Shown: positions 4,743-5,718 of the stretch, one piece after another
Layout: every line of letters starts with the position of its first letter
Position numbering within the stretch: position 1 is the first letter of the stretch
NCBI GenBank assembly: GCA_016206995.1
Contig: JACQQN010000040.1
Location: 1 to 5,718, forward strand
Source: Candidatus Omnitrophota bacterium
GTDB taxonomy: Bacteria > Omnitrophota > Omnitrophia > Omnitrophales > Abzuiibacteriaceae
Length of the DNA stretch: 5,718 bases
Reading direction: 5' to 3'
Program-made: the position numbers and the translations under genes
Notes under the pieces: model-generated
Seen by the model: only the letters and a program-made list of their open reading frames with translations
Database searches by the model: none
Told to the model about the DNA's origin: nothing

Positions 4743-5666
4743 ATGGCGGCTTCATATGATATCTTGATTATTGGCGGTGGCGGCGCAGGATTAACAGCCG
4801 CTCTTTACGCTTCCCGCGCGAAACTCAACACAGCTCTTTTTGAAAAATTGGTTCCTGGTGGTCAAATCGCTCTCACAGATATCGTAGAAAACTATCCTGG
4901 TTTTCCGGAAGGAGTGACGGGTGGAGATATTTCAAACCGCATGGCGGAACAAGCCAAAAAATACGGGACCATATTTTTTTACGAAACAGTTGAATCCATT
5001 AAAAAAGTTGGGCAGCTGTTCGAAGTTAAAACCAACAAATTGACCCACCAAGCAAAATCAATTATCATCGCTTCCGGTGCTTTTTATCGACAAATTGGTG
5101 TTCCCGGAGAAAAAGAATTAATCGGTAAAGGTGTTTCTTATTGTGCAGTGTGTGACGGCGCATTTTTTAAGGGGAAAGAAATCGTCGTCATTGGCGGCGG
5201 GGATTCAGCCATGCAGGAAGGGCTTTTTCTGACGCGCTTTGTGACCAAATTAACCGTGATTCACCGCCGTGACAAACTTCGTGCGAGCGCTATTTTGCAA
5301 GAACGCGCAAAGACCAATCCAAAAATTCATTTCATTTGGGATTCAGTCATTACTTCTATTCAAGGATCTGGAAAAGTGGATGGCGTGCGTTTAAAGAATG
5401 TAAAGACAGGTGAAGAGCAGGATTTAAAAACGAATGGCGTTTTTGTGTTTATTGGTCAGGACCCAGCGACACAGTTTTTGAAAGGTGTCGTTCAACTTGA
5501 TGAAAAAGGTTATGTGGTCACTAAAGAAAATCTCGAAACATCCGTCCCGGGCATTTTTGCATGCGGGGAAGTTCGCAAAGGAGCTGTCAAACAGCTTGTG
5601 TCTGCCTGCGGTGAAGGATGTGAAGCGGCGCTCGCAGCTCAAGCTTACGTAGAAAACATGAATTGA
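4743..5666 (+). CDS. trxB: Thioredoxin-disulfide reductase (NADPH, FAD-dependent)
   Basis: This 307-residue protein is close to the normal length of low-molecular-weight bacterial thioredoxin reductases, which move electrons from NADPH through FAD and a redox disulfide to thioredoxin in the cytoplasm. In order one sees the FAD-binding Rossmann motif GGGGAGLTAALYASRA (11-26), GGQIALTDIVENYPGF (39-54), the redox pair CAVC (134-137), the NADPH-binding GGGDSAMQE (151-159) and HRRDKLRAS (174-182), whose arginines favour NADPH, and a C-terminal FAD-contacting region GIFACGEVRKGAVKQ (270-284). The last motif normally reads GD; here it is GE (Glu276). Three extra cysteines lie near the end (274, 289, 293). 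The start is ATG 4743. The gene has its own promoter and may also be read from the BFN operon. No thioredoxin gene is in the window. Confidence 0.96.
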   Translation: MAASYDILIIGGGGAGLTAALYASRAKLNTALFEKLVPGGQIALTDIVENYPGFPEGVTGGDISNRMAEQAKKYGTIFFYETVESIKKVGQLFEVKTNKLTHQAKSIIIASGAFYRQIGVPGEKELIGKGVSYCAVCDGAFFKGKEIVVIGGGDSAMQEGLFLTRFVTKLTVIHRRDKLRASAILQERAKTNPKIHFIWDSVITSIQGSGKVDGVRLKNVKTGEEQDLKTNGVFVFIGQDPATQFLKGVVQLDEKGYVVTKENLETSVPGIFACGEVRKGAVKQLVSACGEGCEAALAAQAYVENMN

Positions 5667-5670
5667 GGAC

Positions 5671-5676
5671 AGGAGG
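5671..5676 (+). promoter_or_regulatory. Shine-Dalgarno AGGAGG of the last, partial gene
   Basis: A perfect AGGAGG lies 9 bases before ATG 5686 and only 4 bases after the trxB stop. This indicates that the next gene is co-transcribed with trxB. Confidence 0.8.
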
Positions 5677-5685
5677 AATAAATAT

Positions 5686-5718
5686 ATGAAGCGGGATGAA
5701 TTTGAAAAAAATATTGCA
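5686..5718 (+). CDS. Start of an unidentified gene, cut by the right edge
   Basis: Eleven codons are visible, MKRDEFEKNIA, in an open frame reaching the window end. The strong ribosome binding site at 5671 and the 19-base gap after the trxB stop make a real gene in the same operon likely. The visible residues are too few to assign a family; the M-K/T-R-x-E-F-E pattern occurs at the start of several small proteins and is not diagnostic. Confidence 0.65.
   Translation, partial: MKRDEFEKNIA

Overview
This window looks like an ordinary bacterial chromosome of moderate GC. All genes lie on the + strand. Gene content points to a poorly cultivated Gram-negative lineage: a DUF151/BFN nuclease, an RRM-type glycine-rich RNA-binding protein, an ECF vitamin transporter and a thioredoxin reductase. 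Omnitrophota or a relative is my guess, from the feel of the protein sequences; no marker gene here settles it. There is no phage, CRISPR array, transposase, tRNA or rRNA.

Layout. (1) Positions 1-1181 hold the 3' part of an ECF-transporter ATPase gene, cut by the left edge, overlapping by ATGA a membrane S component that binds the substrate. Both genes carry an inverted repeat of REP/MITE type inside the reading frame: 435-538 in the ATPase tail and a perfect 13-bp palindrome pair at 901-932 in a loop of the S component. (2) Positions 1182-1506 are non-coding. They begin with a weak terminator-like hairpin and end in a strongly structured leader, two hairpins with complementary loops, just upstream of an RRM protein gene. 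(3) A terminator-like hairpin and a very good sigma70-type promoter (TTGACT, 16 bp, TATAAT) follow. They precede a small DUF4870-like membrane protein, a 595-residue coiled-coil protein with an L7/L12-like N-terminal domain, and a bifunctional-nuclease-family protein that overlaps the coiled-coil gene by ATGA. (4) A second promoter precedes trxB. A further gene with an excellent ribosome binding site begins 19 bases after the trxB stop and runs off the right edge.

How the genes fit together. The first two form a transporter unit; its T component and probably a first ATPase domain should lie upstream. The membrane protein, coiled-coil and BFN genes form a likely operon whose joint function is unknown. 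TrxB supplies NADPH-derived electrons to thioredoxin and may be expressed both from its own promoter and by read-through. The points most worth a second look are the REP-like insertions inside coding sequence, the leader of the RRM gene, and the L7/L12-like coiled-coil protein linked to the BFN gene.
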